Source: Gammaproteobacteria bacterium
GTDB lineage: Bacteria; Pseudomonadota; Gammaproteobacteria; Arenicellales; Poriferihabitantaceae
Assembly: GCA_026708585.1 (NCBI GenBank)
Contig: JAPOUQ010000013.1
Location: 16,358 to 80,357 of the forward strand
Direction of reading: 5' to 3'
DNA length: 64,000 nucleotides
Part shown: positions 28,740 to 37,914 of the stretch, piece by piece
How the letters are laid out: each line of letters starts with the position of its first letter
How positions within the stretch are numbered: position 1 is the first letter of the stretch
Translations under genes and position numbers: made by a program
Notes under the pieces: generated by a model
What the model was told of the DNA's origin: nothing
Seen by the model: only the letters and a program-made list of their open reading frames with translations
The model's database searches: none

Positions 28740-29271
28740 AACTAATTCAAAATTGATCGTTGCAAGTCATAACTGCCAGAATTTAAATCCTAATCTTTGA
28801 TATTTATCGAGAGTTAGAACCAAGGGTTGATGTGCAATATGCACAGTATCGTTATCATAAAACACGGTACATGATCAACCTCACCCATTGGGAACAAACT
28901 TGTACATTAACAAAGCCGAAATATTCGTCAACTACATAAAATTTTAGCGGGATAACCAGGACAGTGTCTAACTTTGCTTTACTCAAATATCTGTCTGTTT
29001 GTCGGAGGGTGAATTGTAAGTTTTGAATACTGTTCTGTCAATCTGATTCCTTAAACGAATATGATATGTGCAATGCCTTTAAAATTTTCGAGAGCGACTT
29101 TTACAAGTTCTTGTGGATTGGGAATGGTCGGTGTATGCATCAAATTTTTGGCAGATGTTGAAAATTCCATTTTTTCGTATCAGTAATCATCAAATCGGTT
29201 GCTGATGACGCATGAAAAGAGCGATACTGTTTGGTTTGGTCGTGTTTGTTATTTTGTTTGTTTGTGGTCAT

Positions 29272-29330
29272 ATTGTTCGAAAATTAACAAAATCACCGGA
29301 TAAACGAAAAAAAAATTAACAAAAAACGAA
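29272..29330 (+). promoter_or_regulatory. Candidate GlpR operator repeats
   Basis: The core CGAAAA-TTAACAAAA occurs twice, at about 29279-29293 and in an extended form at about 29305-29325, and another CGAAAA follows at 29327-29332. GlpR/DeoR operators in E. coli contain TTCG/CGAA half-sites with AACA/TGTT flanks, and TTGTTCG lies at 29274-29280. The position over and just upstream of the predicted promoter suits repression by the glpR gene product at 31372. This is pattern matching only. Confidence 0.4.
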
Positions 29331-29344
29331 AATATTTGTATATT
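29316..29344 (+). promoter_or_regulatory. Predicted sigma-70 promoter of the glycerol locus
   Basis: A -35 box TTAACA (29316-29321) and a -10 box TATATT (29339-29344) are separated by exactly 17 bases. The glpV start is about 70 bases downstream, after a strong Shine-Dalgarno AGGGGAGG at about 29405-29412. Confidence 0.5.
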
Positions 29345-29423
29345 ATCGAAACCCTAACTTGACTATCACAAGTTTTTATAACTAACTTTTATTTCCACTG
29401 TAAAAGGGGAGGCTTAAATCAAT

Positions 29424-31166
29424 ATGACAAAAAAAATCTTACTGACCTTTGTGGTTACCCTGCTAATTTTGACAGGTTCTATGCGCGTTGCGTTAGCCGA
29501 TATGGCCAAAGCCATGAGTTGGATCAGTTCCGAGTTTCAGCCATCGACTCTCACTGCAGATGAGCAAAGAGCCGAAATGGAATGGTTTATCAAGGCAGCG
29601 GAGCCATTTCGAGGTATGGAGATCAATGTCCTTTCAGAAACCATTCCGACGCATGAATATGAATCAAAAGTTCTAGCAAAAGCATTTGAGGAAATCACCG
29701 GTATCAAGGTAAATCACCAACTGCTTGGTGAAGGTGAAGTGGTTCAAGCTGTGCAAACACAAATGCAAACCAATCGAAATCTATACGATGCGTATATCAA
29801 TGATTCAGATTTGATTGGCACACATTCACGGTTACAACTTGCGGTAAACCTAACCGACTGGATGGCTGGAGAAGGTGCAGATGTGACTTTGCCCACCTTG
29901 GATGTTGATGACTTCATGGGCAAGAGCTTTACTACAGGACCTGATGGTAAACTCTATCAATTGCCCGATCAACAGTTTGCGAATCTGTACTGGTTTCGCT
30001 ATGACTGGTTCAATCGTCCTGAACTGCAAAATCAGTTCAAGGAAATATACGGTTATGATCTAGGTGTACCCGTCAACTGGTCAGCTTATGAGGATATTGC
30101 TGAGTTTTTCTCAGTTCATGTCCAGGAAATTGACGGCGTTCGAGTTTATGGTCATATGGACTATGGGAAACGTGCCCCTGATCTTGGCTGGCGTATGACC
30201 GATGCATGGTTATCTATGGCCGGTGCTGGAAGTAAAGGATTGCCAAACGGTGTACCGGTGGATGAATGGGGTATTCGCATGGAAGAAGGCACCTGTAATC
30301 CGGTTGGGGCGTCCGTATCTAGAGGTGGGGCAGCGAATGCTCCTGCGGCAGTTTATGCTATTCGAAAATGGGATGAGTGGCTTCGTAAATATGCACCTCC
30401 TGGCGCTGCTAGTTATGACTTCTATCAATCTTTACCGGCATTGTCTCAGGGTAATGTTGCTCAGCAAATTTTCTGGTACACCGCTTTCACCGCCTCAATG
30501 GTGGCTCCAAAAAGTGAAGGCAACAATACGGTTGATGACGAAGGTAATTTGCTTTGGAGAATGGCTCCTTCACCACACGGACCCTACTGGGAAGAAGGTC
30601 AAAAGCTCGGTTATCAGGATGCGGGTTCATGGACACTGTTCAAGTCAACACCTGTTGATCGTCGGAAGGCAGCCTGGTTGTATGCACAGTTTACTGTTTC
30701 AAAAACTGTTTCACTGAAAAAGACGCATGTTGGACTGACGCCGATTCGTGATAGTGATATACGTCATAAATCCTTCACAGATCGGGCTCCGAAACTCGGT
30801 GGATTGGTTGAGTTCTATCGCTCTCCCGACAGAGTGAGATGGTCACCTACCGGTATTAATGTTCCCGATTATCCGAAACTGGCTCAAATCTGGTGGCAGC
30901 AAATCGGCGACGTAAACTCGGGTGCGTTTACACCTCAGGAAGCTATGGACCGGTTGGCTTCTGAAATGGATCAGGTTATGGGTAGAATGCAGGTAGCAGA
31001 TGAGCGCAACCAGACCTATGGGGGTTGTGGACCAAGACTCAATGAGGAAAAGGATCCGTCTTGGTGGCTTAGTCAACCTGGTTCACCCAAAGCGAAAGTG
31101 AATGAAAAACCACAAGGCGAAACGGTGAACTATGATGAACTCGTTAAGCGCTGGAGCGAAAATTAA
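29424..31166 (+). CDS. glpV: Glycerol ABC transporter, periplasmic binding protein
   Basis: A 580-residue extracellular solute-binding protein. The signal peptide is MTKKILLTFVVTLLILTGSM... with a likely cut after VALA (near residue 25). The rest is typical of the GlpV-type binding protein of the GlpSTPQUV glycerol transporter described in Rhizobium leguminosarum. The assignment rests mainly on neighbours: dual ATPases, two permeases, a DUF2160 protein, glpD and glpK. The binding-protein gene comes first here, ahead of glpR, and is followed by a stable hairpin. That would allow higher expression than the membrane parts. Confidence 0.88.
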   Translation: MTKKILLTFVVTLLILTGSMRVALADMAKAMSWISSEFQPSTLTADEQRAEMEWFIKAAEPFRGMEINVLSETIPTHEYESKVLAKAFEEITGIKVNHQLLGEGEVVQAVQTQMQTNRNLYDAYINDSDLIGTHSRLQLAVNLTDWMAGEGADVTLPTLDVDDFMGKSFTTGPDGKLYQLPDQQFANLYWFRYDWFNRPELQNQFKEIYGYDLGVPVNWSAYEDIAEFFSVHVQEIDGVRVYGHMDYGKRAPDLGWRMTDAWLSMAGAGSKGLPNGVPVDEWGIRMEEGTCNPVGASVSRGGAANAPAAVYAIRKWDEWLRKYAPPGAASYDFYQSLPALSQGNVAQQIFWYTAFTASMVAPKSEGNNTVDDEGNLLWRMAPSPHGPYWEEGQKLGYQDAGSWTLFKSTPVDRRKAAWLYAQFTVSKTVSLKKTHVGLTPIRDSDIRHKSFTDRAPKLGGLVEFYRSPDRVRWSPTGINVPDYPKLAQIWWQQIGDVNSGAFTPQEAMDRLASEMDQVMGRMQVADERNQTYGGCGPRLNEEKDPSWWLSQPGSPKAKVNEKPQGETVNYDELVKRWSEN

Positions 31167-31230
31167 ATCGGGTTTTTTGAATGATTGTTTGCCTGTTTCT
31201 ATGATAAGAATTCGAATCAGGCGGACGACT

Positions 31231-31277
31231 TGCAATCCAGCTGATGGATGAGCTGGGTTGCATTATTCTCGTTTTTT
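31231..31277 (+). terminator. Hairpin with T-run after glpV
   Basis: Twelve-base arms at 31231-31242 and 31251-31262 pair with one G-U, enclosing an eight-base loop. A six-T run follows at 31272-31277. The stem is stable but the T-run is ten bases away, so it may act as a partial terminator or as a 3' stabiliser of glpV mRNA. Such elements often follow binding-protein genes. Confidence 0.65.
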
Positions 31278-31371
31278 ATCGACGTTTCTGTGACCACTAT
31301 ATCGCTAATAGCTCATACTTGCCGGACCGCTTTGGCAAAGTCATATTAATCAAGGTCTAGGGAATCAAACC

Positions 31372-32160
31372 ATGCAACCAGAATCCTGCGAACTTTCAGA
31401 TCTAAATCTGAGACAGAGGGAAGTTTGGAAAATTGCAAAATCAGAAGGACTGGTTCAGGTTGATCGACTGGCTGAAAAACTAAATGTCTCAGCACAAACC
31501 ATTCGGCGTGACTTAAATCAACTAACCCAGGCTCGCTTGCTGCAGCGTATACATGGTGGGGCCATTACTTTCGACAGTGTGGTTAACTTAGGATATGGAG
31601 CTCGAAAACTACTTGCTCCTGAAGGCAAAGTCAGAATTGCCGAAAAAGCAGCTGAACTGATTCCCAACGATTGCTCATTGTTTATCAATATCGGAACCAC
31701 AACCGAACAAGTCGCTGCTGAGCTGACTCGTCGGCATCAAGGGTTACTGATCGTAACAAATAACTTAAATGTGATAAATACAGTTGTCCAGAACGACCAA
31801 ATTGAGGTCTTTATTGCTGGAGGACAGATTCGGCCACAAGATGGTGGCATTGTCGGCAATACTACCGCAGATTTTGTCAGTCAGTTCCGGGTGGACTTCG
31901 CAATAATTGGCGCCTCATCTATTGAAGAGGAGGGCATAGTTACAGATTTTGACTGGAGGGAAGTTCGTGTTGCTAAGACTATGATCCGTCATGCACGTGA
32001 AGTAATGTTGGTTGCCGATTCGAACAAATTTAAACGCAAGGCACCAATATTCCTTTGTGATCTTAAGGAGATTGATTATTTCCTTACTGATACCGAAGTT
32101 CCCGAAAGATTTCTGCAAAATGCAATTGCCAATAATGTAAACGTACATATCTGCGATTAA
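31372..32160 (+). CDS. glpR: DeoR-family repressor of glycerol genes
   Basis: A 262-residue DeoR-family regulator. The N-terminal winged helix-turn-helix (about 14-70) includes VDRLAEKLNVSAQTIRRDL and RIHGGA, followed by the sugar-phosphate sensing domain with NIGTTTEQVA and GASSIEEEGIVTDFD. In E. coli GlpR is released from DNA by glycerol-3-phosphate. It sits between glpV and the ATPase genes, so it probably controls this locus. The Shine-Dalgarno region is AGGTCTAGGGA. Confidence 0.9.
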   Translation: MQPESCELSDLNLRQREVWKIAKSEGLVQVDRLAEKLNVSAQTIRRDLNQLTQARLLQRIHGGAITFDSVVNLGYGARKLLAPEGKVRIAEKAAELIPNDCSLFINIGTTTEQVAAELTRRHQGLLIVTNNLNVINTVVQNDQIEVFIAGGQIRPQDGGIVGNTTADFVSQFRVDFAIIGASSIEEEGIVTDFDWREVRVAKTMIRHAREVMLVADSNKFKRKAPIFLCDLKEIDYFLTDTEVPERFLQNAIANNVNVHICD

Positions 32161-32179
32161 CCTTTTAAGATTTCTAATT

Positions 32180-33250
32180 TTGTCAATCGAACTTAAAAAT
32201 ATAACGAAGGTAGTTGATGGGATAATCCATATCTATCCAACGAATCTACATCTTCGGGACAAAGAGTTCAATGTATTACTAGGTGCAACCTTAAGTGGTA
32301 AGACCACACTCTTGAGGCTGATGGCCGGACTTGAAAAACCTTCATCCGGTGAGGTATGGTTCTCTGGAAAGAATGTTACCCATGTTTCGGTTCAGCATCG
32401 AAATATTGCAATGGTCTATCAGGAATTCATCAATTATCCTAATTTCAGCGTATTCGACAATATCGCATCACCGTTGAAGGTTGCAGGGAAGACACCTGAT
32501 GAGATCAAGCAACATGTTGGAGAAATAGCCGAACTGCTCAAACTATCCAAATATCTGGACCGAGATGTAGCAAGTCTATCCGGAGGTCAACAGCAACGAA
32601 TCGCTTTGGCAAGGGCGCTTGTGAAACAAGCTTCTTTGGTATTGCTTGATGAACCGTTGGCGAATCTAGACTACAAATTGCGTGAACAATTGCGTGAGGA
32701 GTTACCACGACTGTTTGCTGAATCAGGCTCTACAGTAGTGTACGCAACCAGCGAACCGGAGGAAGCTCTTATGCTGAGTGGTCATATTGCAACATTATAC
32801 GAAGGTGAAATTATCCAGTATGGAAAGACCACCGATATCTATCGCCGTCCTGCAAATTTAGCTAGTGCAAAAATATTTTCTCATCCGCCGATTAACATCA
32901 CAAAGGTTGTAAAGTCAAAAAGTAGGATTACGCTACCTGGGGTTGCGGATTGGCCCTGTCCAGAGGTGTTTCAGGATCATATAGATGGCGAGTATATTCT
33001 TGGCATACGACCGCATCATCTGAGTTTGAAGAACCTCGAACAAAGTGAAAAGCACATTCGTATTTCTGGAAATGTGCAACTGGCTGAAATCAGTGGATCA
33101 GCTAGTCTGATCCATTTACGCATCAACGAGAACGATTGGATTTCTGAATCTGGCGGCATTCATCCCTATTCCATTGGAGAAACAATCAATGTTTATATGA
33201 ATCTCGATGGATGTCTTTATTTTGACCATGACGGCAAAGCGATTCACTAA
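32180..33250 (+). CDS. glpS: Glycerol ABC transporter ATPase 1
   Basis: A 356-residue ABC ATPase with a C-terminal OB/TOBE regulatory region (about 240-356). Walker A is GATLSGKT (35-42), the Q-loop YQEFINYP, the signature LSGGQQQRI (about 132-140) and Walker B LVLLDEPLA. The H-loop histidine is replaced by S191 (YATSEPEE), a feature consistent with the GlpS half. It starts with TTG at 32180; no upstream ATG fits, and the N-terminus SIELKNITK matches the family. It pairs with GlpT to form a heterodimeric engine. The name glpS follows Rhizobium use. Confidence 0.9.
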   Translation: MSIELKNITKVVDGIIHIYPTNLHLRDKEFNVLLGATLSGKTTLLRLMAGLEKPSSGEVWFSGKNVTHVSVQHRNIAMVYQEFINYPNFSVFDNIASPLKVAGKTPDEIKQHVGEIAELLKLSKYLDRDVASLSGGQQQRIALARALVKQASLVLLDEPLANLDYKLREQLREELPRLFAESGSTVVYATSEPEEALMLSGHIATLYEGEIIQYGKTTDIYRRPANLASAKIFSHPPINITKVVKSKSRITLPGVADWPCPEVFQDHIDGEYILGIRPHHLSLKNLEQSEKHIRISGNVQLAEISGSASLIHLRINENDWISESGGIHPYSIGETINVYMNLDGCLYFDHDGKAIH

Positions 33251-33265
33251 CGAGAGTTTCCGATT

Positions 33266-34360
33266 ATGGCAAAAATCACATTACAGAATATTCAGCACAG
33301 TTATTTGAGTGATCCAAAAACGGATTTTGATTTTGCTCTCAAGCACATTGATGTGGTCTTTGAAGACGGTGGGGCTTATGCATTGCTAGGTCCATCTGGT
33401 TGTGGAAAAACTACTTTGCTGGGGATTGTTTCTGGCCTGATTTCGCCAACTTCAGGGAGAGTTTTGTTTGATGAACAGAACGTAACCCATGTCGATACGA
33501 TTCATCGTCATATTGCCCAGGTCTTTCAGTTTCCGGTCATTTACGACACAATGACCGTTTTTGACAATCTTGCGTTTCCACTACGGAACCGAAAAGTACC
33601 GGAACCCGATATAAAGACCCGAGTTCTTGAGGTAGCAAGAATGCTAGATTTAGAAGAGGGAATTCATCAAAGAGCAGCATCTTTAACCGTTGATGGCAAG
33701 CAAAAAATCTCTTTGGGTCGAGGTCTGGTGAGAGAAGATGTGAATGTGATGATGTTTGATGAGCCTCTGACGGTTATTGATCAGAACATGAAATGGGAAT
33801 TGCGATCCAAGTTGAAGGAGTTGCACCAAAATGTACGCACAACCATGATCTATGTCACTCATGATCAGACAGAAGCTTTGACTTTTGCGGATAAAGTTTT
33901 CGTCATGTATGAAGGTAAGGTTGTCCAGTTTGGAACACCGGTTGAGTTATTTGAGAAGCCTGGACATACATTTGTCGGATATTTTATTGGCTCCCCGGGC
34001 ATGAATATATTGCCCTGCCAGATTAGTGAAGAGAAAGTGGAGTTCTCAGGATTGCCAGTTAAGTGTGATAACCAGACAAAGAATTTACTTGGGATTCAAG
34101 ATGGTGTAATGACCACAGAAATTGGCGTTCGCCCAGAATATATACGATTCGCAAATCAAGGTATTCCGGTCAAGATTCGTCGCGTGGATGATCTCGGGCG
34201 TCATCAGCTCGTCCATACTGAGCACGAGCAACATGATATTAAATTAATTTGCCCAGAGGATACTCCTATACCGGACGGTAGTGCTCATATTGAATTCGAT
34301 GCCGAACATACATTTCTATATGTCAATCAATGGCTAGCATCAGAGGATAATTCGATATGA
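33266..34360 (+). CDS. glpT: Glycerol ABC transporter ATPase 2
   Basis: A 364-residue ABC ATPase. Walker A is GPSGCGKTT (42-50), the Q-loop FQFPVIYD, Walker B MMFDEPLT, and the H-loop YVTHDQ is intact. The signature LSGGQ is degenerate, LTVDGKQ at 140-146, so one of the two composite ATP sites lacks the usual signature. This complements the H-loop change in GlpS. The gene overlaps the permease gene downstream by four bases. In this rhizobial nomenclature glpT is not the E. coli glycerol-3-phosphate antiporter. Confidence 0.9.
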   Translation: MAKITLQNIQHSYLSDPKTDFDFALKHIDVVFEDGGAYALLGPSGCGKTTLLGIVSGLISPTSGRVLFDEQNVTHVDTIHRHIAQVFQFPVIYDTMTVFDNLAFPLRNRKVPEPDIKTRVLEVARMLDLEEGIHQRAASLTVDGKQKISLGRGLVREDVNVMMFDEPLTVIDQNMKWELRSKLKELHQNVRTTMIYVTHDQTEALTFADKVFVMYEGKVVQFGTPVELFEKPGHTFVGYFIGSPGMNILPCQISEEKVEFSGLPVKCDNQTKNLLGIQDGVMTTEIGVRPEYIRFANQGIPVKIRRVDDLGRHQLVHTEHEQHDIKLICPEDTPIPDGSAHIEFDAEHTFLYVNQWLASEDNSI

Positions 34361-35223
34361 TTATCAAGACCGTTAAACAAACTGCTTGGTTTTTTGTTGT
34401 TCCTGTAGTATTGCTGGTCGCCTTTAATGCATTGATACCCCTGATGACTGTGGTCAACTATGCATTTCAGGAAACATTTGGGGATAACGTATTTTTCTGG
34501 GAAGGGCTAACCTGGTTTGAACAAGTCCTGAATTCTGATCGGTTTCATGACGCATTTCTAAGGCAGATCATGTTCACCTCAATCATTCTTCTGATTGAGG
34601 TGCCACTAGGCATAGTTATTGCATTAAGTATGCCTAGAAAAGGGCCTTGGGTTTCGGTATGTCTAGTTCTAATGGCACTACCATTACTAATTCCATGGAA
34701 TGTTGTCGGTGCGATGTGGAATATTTTTGCCTTACCTGATATAGGTCTTTTGGGTTATACGTTAAATAGCATTGGGATTGATTATAACTTTACCCAACAG
34801 CCAGTATCTGCTTGGATTACCACTATTTTGATGGATGTCTGGCACTGGACCTCTTTGGTCGTTCTTTTGGCTTATGCTGGATTGAGTGCCATTCCGGAAG
34901 CTTACTATCAGGCAGCTAAGATTGACGGAGCATCAAGGTGGGCGGTATTCAAATGGATTCAACTTCCAAAGATGAAGCGTGTTTTGACAATTGCAATTCT
35001 GCTTCGCTTCATGGACAGTTTTATGATCTACACCGAGCTCATTGTACTCACCGGAGGGGGGCCAGGGAATTCAACAACATTACTGTCAATTGATTTAGTA
35101 AAGCTGGCTTTAGGGCAATTTGATTTAGGGCCTGCTGCTGCAATGTCGTTGATATATTTTTTCATCGTGTTGTTGATTTGTTGGGTTTTTTATACTTTGA
35201 TGATGAAAAATGAACAACAATAG
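34357..35223 (+). CDS. glpP: Glycerol ABC transporter permease 1
   Basis: Inner-membrane permease of 288 residues with six predicted hydrophobic helices and the EAA loop EAYYQAAKIDGASRWAVFKWI near 190-210, which contacts the ATPases. It starts four bases inside the end of glpT and overlaps glpQ by 14 bases. The MalF/UgpA-type fold and operon context give the assignment. Confidence 0.9.
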   Translation: MIIKTVKQTAWFFVVPVVLLVAFNALIPLMTVVNYAFQETFGDNVFFWEGLTWFEQVLNSDRFHDAFLRQIMFTSIILLIEVPLGIVIALSMPRKGPWVSVCLVLMALPLLIPWNVVGAMWNIFALPDIGLLGYTLNSIGIDYNFTQQPVSAWITTILMDVWHWTSLVVLLAYAGLSAIPEAYYQAAKIDGASRWAVFKWIQLPKMKRVLTIAILLRFMDSFMIYTELIVLTGGGPGNSTTLLSIDLVKLALGQFDLGPAAAMSLIYFFIVLLICWVFYTLMMKNEQQ

Positions 35224-36037
35224 CAGACCACTCTCAATGCCGTTGTATCAGCGTTTGGTGCCAGTCATTTATATATTATTCTTGATGTTGCCAATTTACT
35301 GGCTACTAAGTATGTCATTTAAGACAACCAATGAAATTCTGGGTGGATTTTCACTTTTTCCGCAAGATTTTACTTTGGAAAACTATATCGAAATTTTCAC
35401 TGATCCAACTTGGTACAGAGGTTATCTAAATTCGATTACTTATGTTTTAATGAATACTGTCATCTCCATCACGTTTGCATTACCTGCTGCATATGCATTT
35501 TCTCGATTTCGGTTTTTGGGTGATAAGCATCTGTTTTTTTGGTTGCTAACGAATCGTATGGCACCACCTGCGGTTTTTGCACTGCCATTTTTTCAGTTGT
35601 ATGCAGCGATTGATCTTTATGACACACATATTGCAGTCGCGCTTGCGCATTGTTTATTCAATATACCACTTGCAGTCTGGATTCTGGAAGGATTCATGTC
35701 AGGTGTTCCGAAGCAGCTCGATGAAATGGCCTATATCGATGGGTATTCTTTCCCGCGATTTTTTGTCAAGATATTTATGCCAGCAATCGCCTCGGGTATT
35801 GGTGTTGCAGCATTTTTTTGTTTCATGTATTCCTGGGTGGAAATGCTACTGTCCAAAACGCTAACTTCGGTGGCTGCCAAGTCCATTGCGGCCACTATGA
35901 CCAGAACAGCTAGTACCGCGGGTTATGAATTAGGTTTACTTGCTGCCGCAGGAGCACTCACAATTATTCCTGGTGCGATCGTGATTTATTTTGTACGGAA
36001 CTACATAGCAAAGGGATTTTCCCTCGGACGGGTATAG
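35210..36037 (+). CDS. glpQ: Glycerol ABC transporter permease 2
   Basis: Inner-membrane permease of 275 residues, MalG/UgpE-like, with about six membrane helices and the EAA loop KQLDEMAYIDGYSFPRFF near 167-185. It overlaps the upstream permease gene by 14 bases and ends four bases before glpU. The rhizobial gene name should not be confused with E. coli glycerophosphodiesterase GlpQ. Confidence 0.9.
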   Translation: MNNNSRPLSMPLYQRLVPVIYILFLMLPIYWLLSMSFKTTNEILGGFSLFPQDFTLENYIEIFTDPTWYRGYLNSITYVLMNTVISITFALPAAYAFSRFRFLGDKHLFFWLLTNRMAPPAVFALPFFQLYAAIDLYDTHIAVALAHCLFNIPLAVWILEGFMSGVPKQLDEMAYIDGYSFPRFFVKIFMPAIASGIGVAAFFCFMYSWVEMLLSKTLTSVAAKSIAATMTRTASTAGYELGLLAAAGALTIIPGAIVIYFVRNYIAKGFSLGRV

Positions 36038-36041
36038 GCGG

Positions 36042-36326
36042 ATGCTGGATTTATCCTGGATGGCGTGGACTTGGCCGACAGCAGGGTTTTTCATTTTTAT
36101 CTTGCTTTGTATCGTTTCGATGGGCATCTGGGAGAAATACAGTCCAGGTGGTGGTCCGAGACGTGGGGTGTTCCGGATTGATACAACTCGAGGTGATCGC
36201 CTTTTCATCAGCTTGCTGGGTAGTATTTTTATTGTTCTTGGTTGGCTCTGGGTATTTTCTACGCCGCTTTGGGGAGCATTGGCTCTTTCCGTTATCTGGA
36301 CAATATTTGTATTTCTTCGCGTATAG
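36042..36326 (+). CDS. glpU: Small DUF2160 membrane protein of the glycerol transporter
   Basis: A 94-residue protein with three hydrophobic segments (about 8-30, 54-72 and 74-92) joined by the loop WEKYSPGGGPRRGVFRIDTTRGDRL (given in part). It matches the DUF2160 family and the GlpU position in the rhizobial glp operon. Its role is unknown there; it may assist assembly of the permease. It begins four bases after glpQ. Confidence 0.85.
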   Translation: MLDLSWMAWTWPTAGFFIFILLCIVSMGIWEKYSPGGGPRRGVFRIDTTRGDRLFISLLGSIFIVLGWLWVFSTPLWGALALSVIWTIFVFLRV

Positions 36327-36362
36327 CCCACAAAAAGTTCCGATTTGATCGGATGAACTGAA

Positions 36363-37901
36363 ATGACCGTTGAATTAAGCGAGCAGGATACTTTCGATTT
36401 AGTGGTCATAGGCGGGGGTATCAATGGTGCTGGTATTGCTCGAGATGCTGCTGGACGGGGACTCAAGACATTACTTTGTGAGAGAGATGATTTTGCTGAA
36501 CATACTTCATCAGCTAGTACAAAATTAATCCACGGAGGTCTGCGTTATCTTGAACATTACCAATTTGGACTGGTCAGACACAGTCTACGGGAACGTGAAA
36601 TTCTGTTAAAAAATGCTCCTCATATCATATGGCCGTTGAGATTTGTATTGCCGCATGATCGCACTTTGAGACCAAAATGGATCATTCGAGCTGGATTGTT
36701 TATATATGATTCTTTGGGACCGATGCAAAGATTGGAAAAATCGAGCCAGATCAGTTTTCCAAAACACGTGTCTGGAAAAGTATTAAAATCATCATATAAG
36801 CATGGTTTTGTATATTCAGACTGCTGGGTTCAAGACTCGCGCCTGGTGATTTTGAATGTTGCTGCAGCAGAGGCATTCGGAGCATGCGTGCTCAATCGAA
36901 CCCAGTGTACCGATTTGAAACCTGAACAGAATTACTGGTGGGTCAGGCTTGATCGAAATGGAGATCGGAGTATGTTAAAAGATGCTTGCCAAGTCCGTGC
37001 TCGAGCAGTGGTGAATGCAACCGGTGCATGGGTTGGATCCATTGACCAGAACATTCACCAAGAGGGCAGTCAAAAATCTGTACAACTAATCCGCGGTAGT
37101 CACATTGTAGTGAAAAAACTATTTGATCACTCCTATGCATATATATTCCAGACTCCAGACCGTAGAGTAGTCTTTTGCATTCCCTATGAACGTCACTATA
37201 CGTTGATTGGAACAACAGAGAAGGCTTTGGATCGCCCAGATGAGCAACATGAAATCTCGGATGCTGAAATCGAGTATCTCTGTGAGGCAGTCAATCGATA
37301 CCTTGAGACCACGATCAAAGCAAATCAAGTTGTTTGGGCTTTTAGTGGAGTCCGAACTCTTTGTGGAGTTGACACAACTGACACAAGTCGACTGTCACGA
37401 GACTACAGGTTGAAGTACGATGATTCACCGGCCCCGATTGTTTCCGTGTTCGGTGGCAAAATCACAACCTATCGACTGTTAGCGGAAGATGTTTTGGATC
37501 ACTTTCGTGGTCTTAAGGGTTTTAACAGTCCCAAATGGACACAGGATGGGATTTTGCCCGGTGGTGATATTGGCGACAGTACAGATGCTCATGAATTCGC
37601 ATCTTTATTGACTCAGCAATACCGCTGGATTACAAACGATTTGGCTATTCATTATGCTTGTCATTATGGAACCAATTCTCATTCTATTTTGCAAAATTCA
37701 ACTCGCTCTGAGGATCTGGGTCAAGAATTTTCAGCAAACTTATTTCAAGCTGAGGTTGATTATTTGATTCAGCAAGAATATGTGAGATATGCTGAGGATA
37801 TTATCTGGCGGCGCACCCGTCACGGAATTGGAATGAGCCAAGGTCAGATAGGTGAATTGCAGAAATACATAGATTCTGTAATCAATTTTTCAAAAAACTG
37901 A
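36363..37901 (+). CDS. glpD: Aerobic glycerol-3-phosphate dehydrogenase
   Basis: FAD-dependent, membrane-associated dehydrogenase that oxidises glycerol-3-phosphate to DHAP and passes electrons to ubiquinone. The FAD motif is VVIGGGINGAGIARDAAGRG (about 13-32), followed by STKLIHGGLRYLE and FGGKITTYR. Its 512 residues match GlpD. It follows glpU by 36 bases and precedes glpK by 13, so uptake, phosphorylation and oxidation are encoded together. Confidence 0.96.
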   Translation: MTVELSEQDTFDLVVIGGGINGAGIARDAAGRGLKTLLCERDDFAEHTSSASTKLIHGGLRYLEHYQFGLVRHSLREREILLKNAPHIIWPLRFVLPHDRTLRPKWIIRAGLFIYDSLGPMQRLEKSSQISFPKHVSGKVLKSSYKHGFVYSDCWVQDSRLVILNVAAAEAFGACVLNRTQCTDLKPEQNYWWVRLDRNGDRSMLKDACQVRARAVVNATGAWVGSIDQNIHQEGSQKSVQLIRGSHIVVKKLFDHSYAYIFQTPDRRVVFCIPYERHYTLIGTTEKALDRPDEQHEISDAEIEYLCEAVNRYLETTIKANQVVWAFSGVRTLCGVDTTDTSRLSRDYRLKYDDSPAPIVSVFGGKITTYRLLAEDVLDHFRGLKGFNSPKWTQDGILPGGDIGDSTDAHEFASLLTQQYRWITNDLAIHYACHYGTNSHSILQNSTRSEDLGQEFSANLFQAEVDYLIQQEYVRYAEDIIWRRTRHGIGMSQGQIGELQKYIDSVINFSKN

Positions 37902-37914
37902 TTCGTAGCTTTCA

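Larger units (their letters stand above)
28740..29423. other. Intergenic region between tRNA-Gln and the glycerol locus
   Basis: About 680 AT-rich bases. The left part must carry the promoter for tRNA-Gln and prs and contains a small palindrome at 28831-28845 (TGTGCA-ATA-TGCACA). The right part carries the likely glpV promoter and operator-like repeats. A 35-codon frame at 29212-29319 encodes a hydrophobic stretch and a basic tail, but its stop overlaps the predicted -35 box and it has no ribosome site. ispE and lolB, usual neighbours of this tRNA gene, are absent. Confidence 0.6.

Noticed and set aside
29212..29319. 35-codon frame for a small membrane peptide with a basic tail
   Set aside because: Its stop overlaps the predicted -35 box of the glycerol promoter, it spans the candidate operator repeats, and it has no ribosome site.
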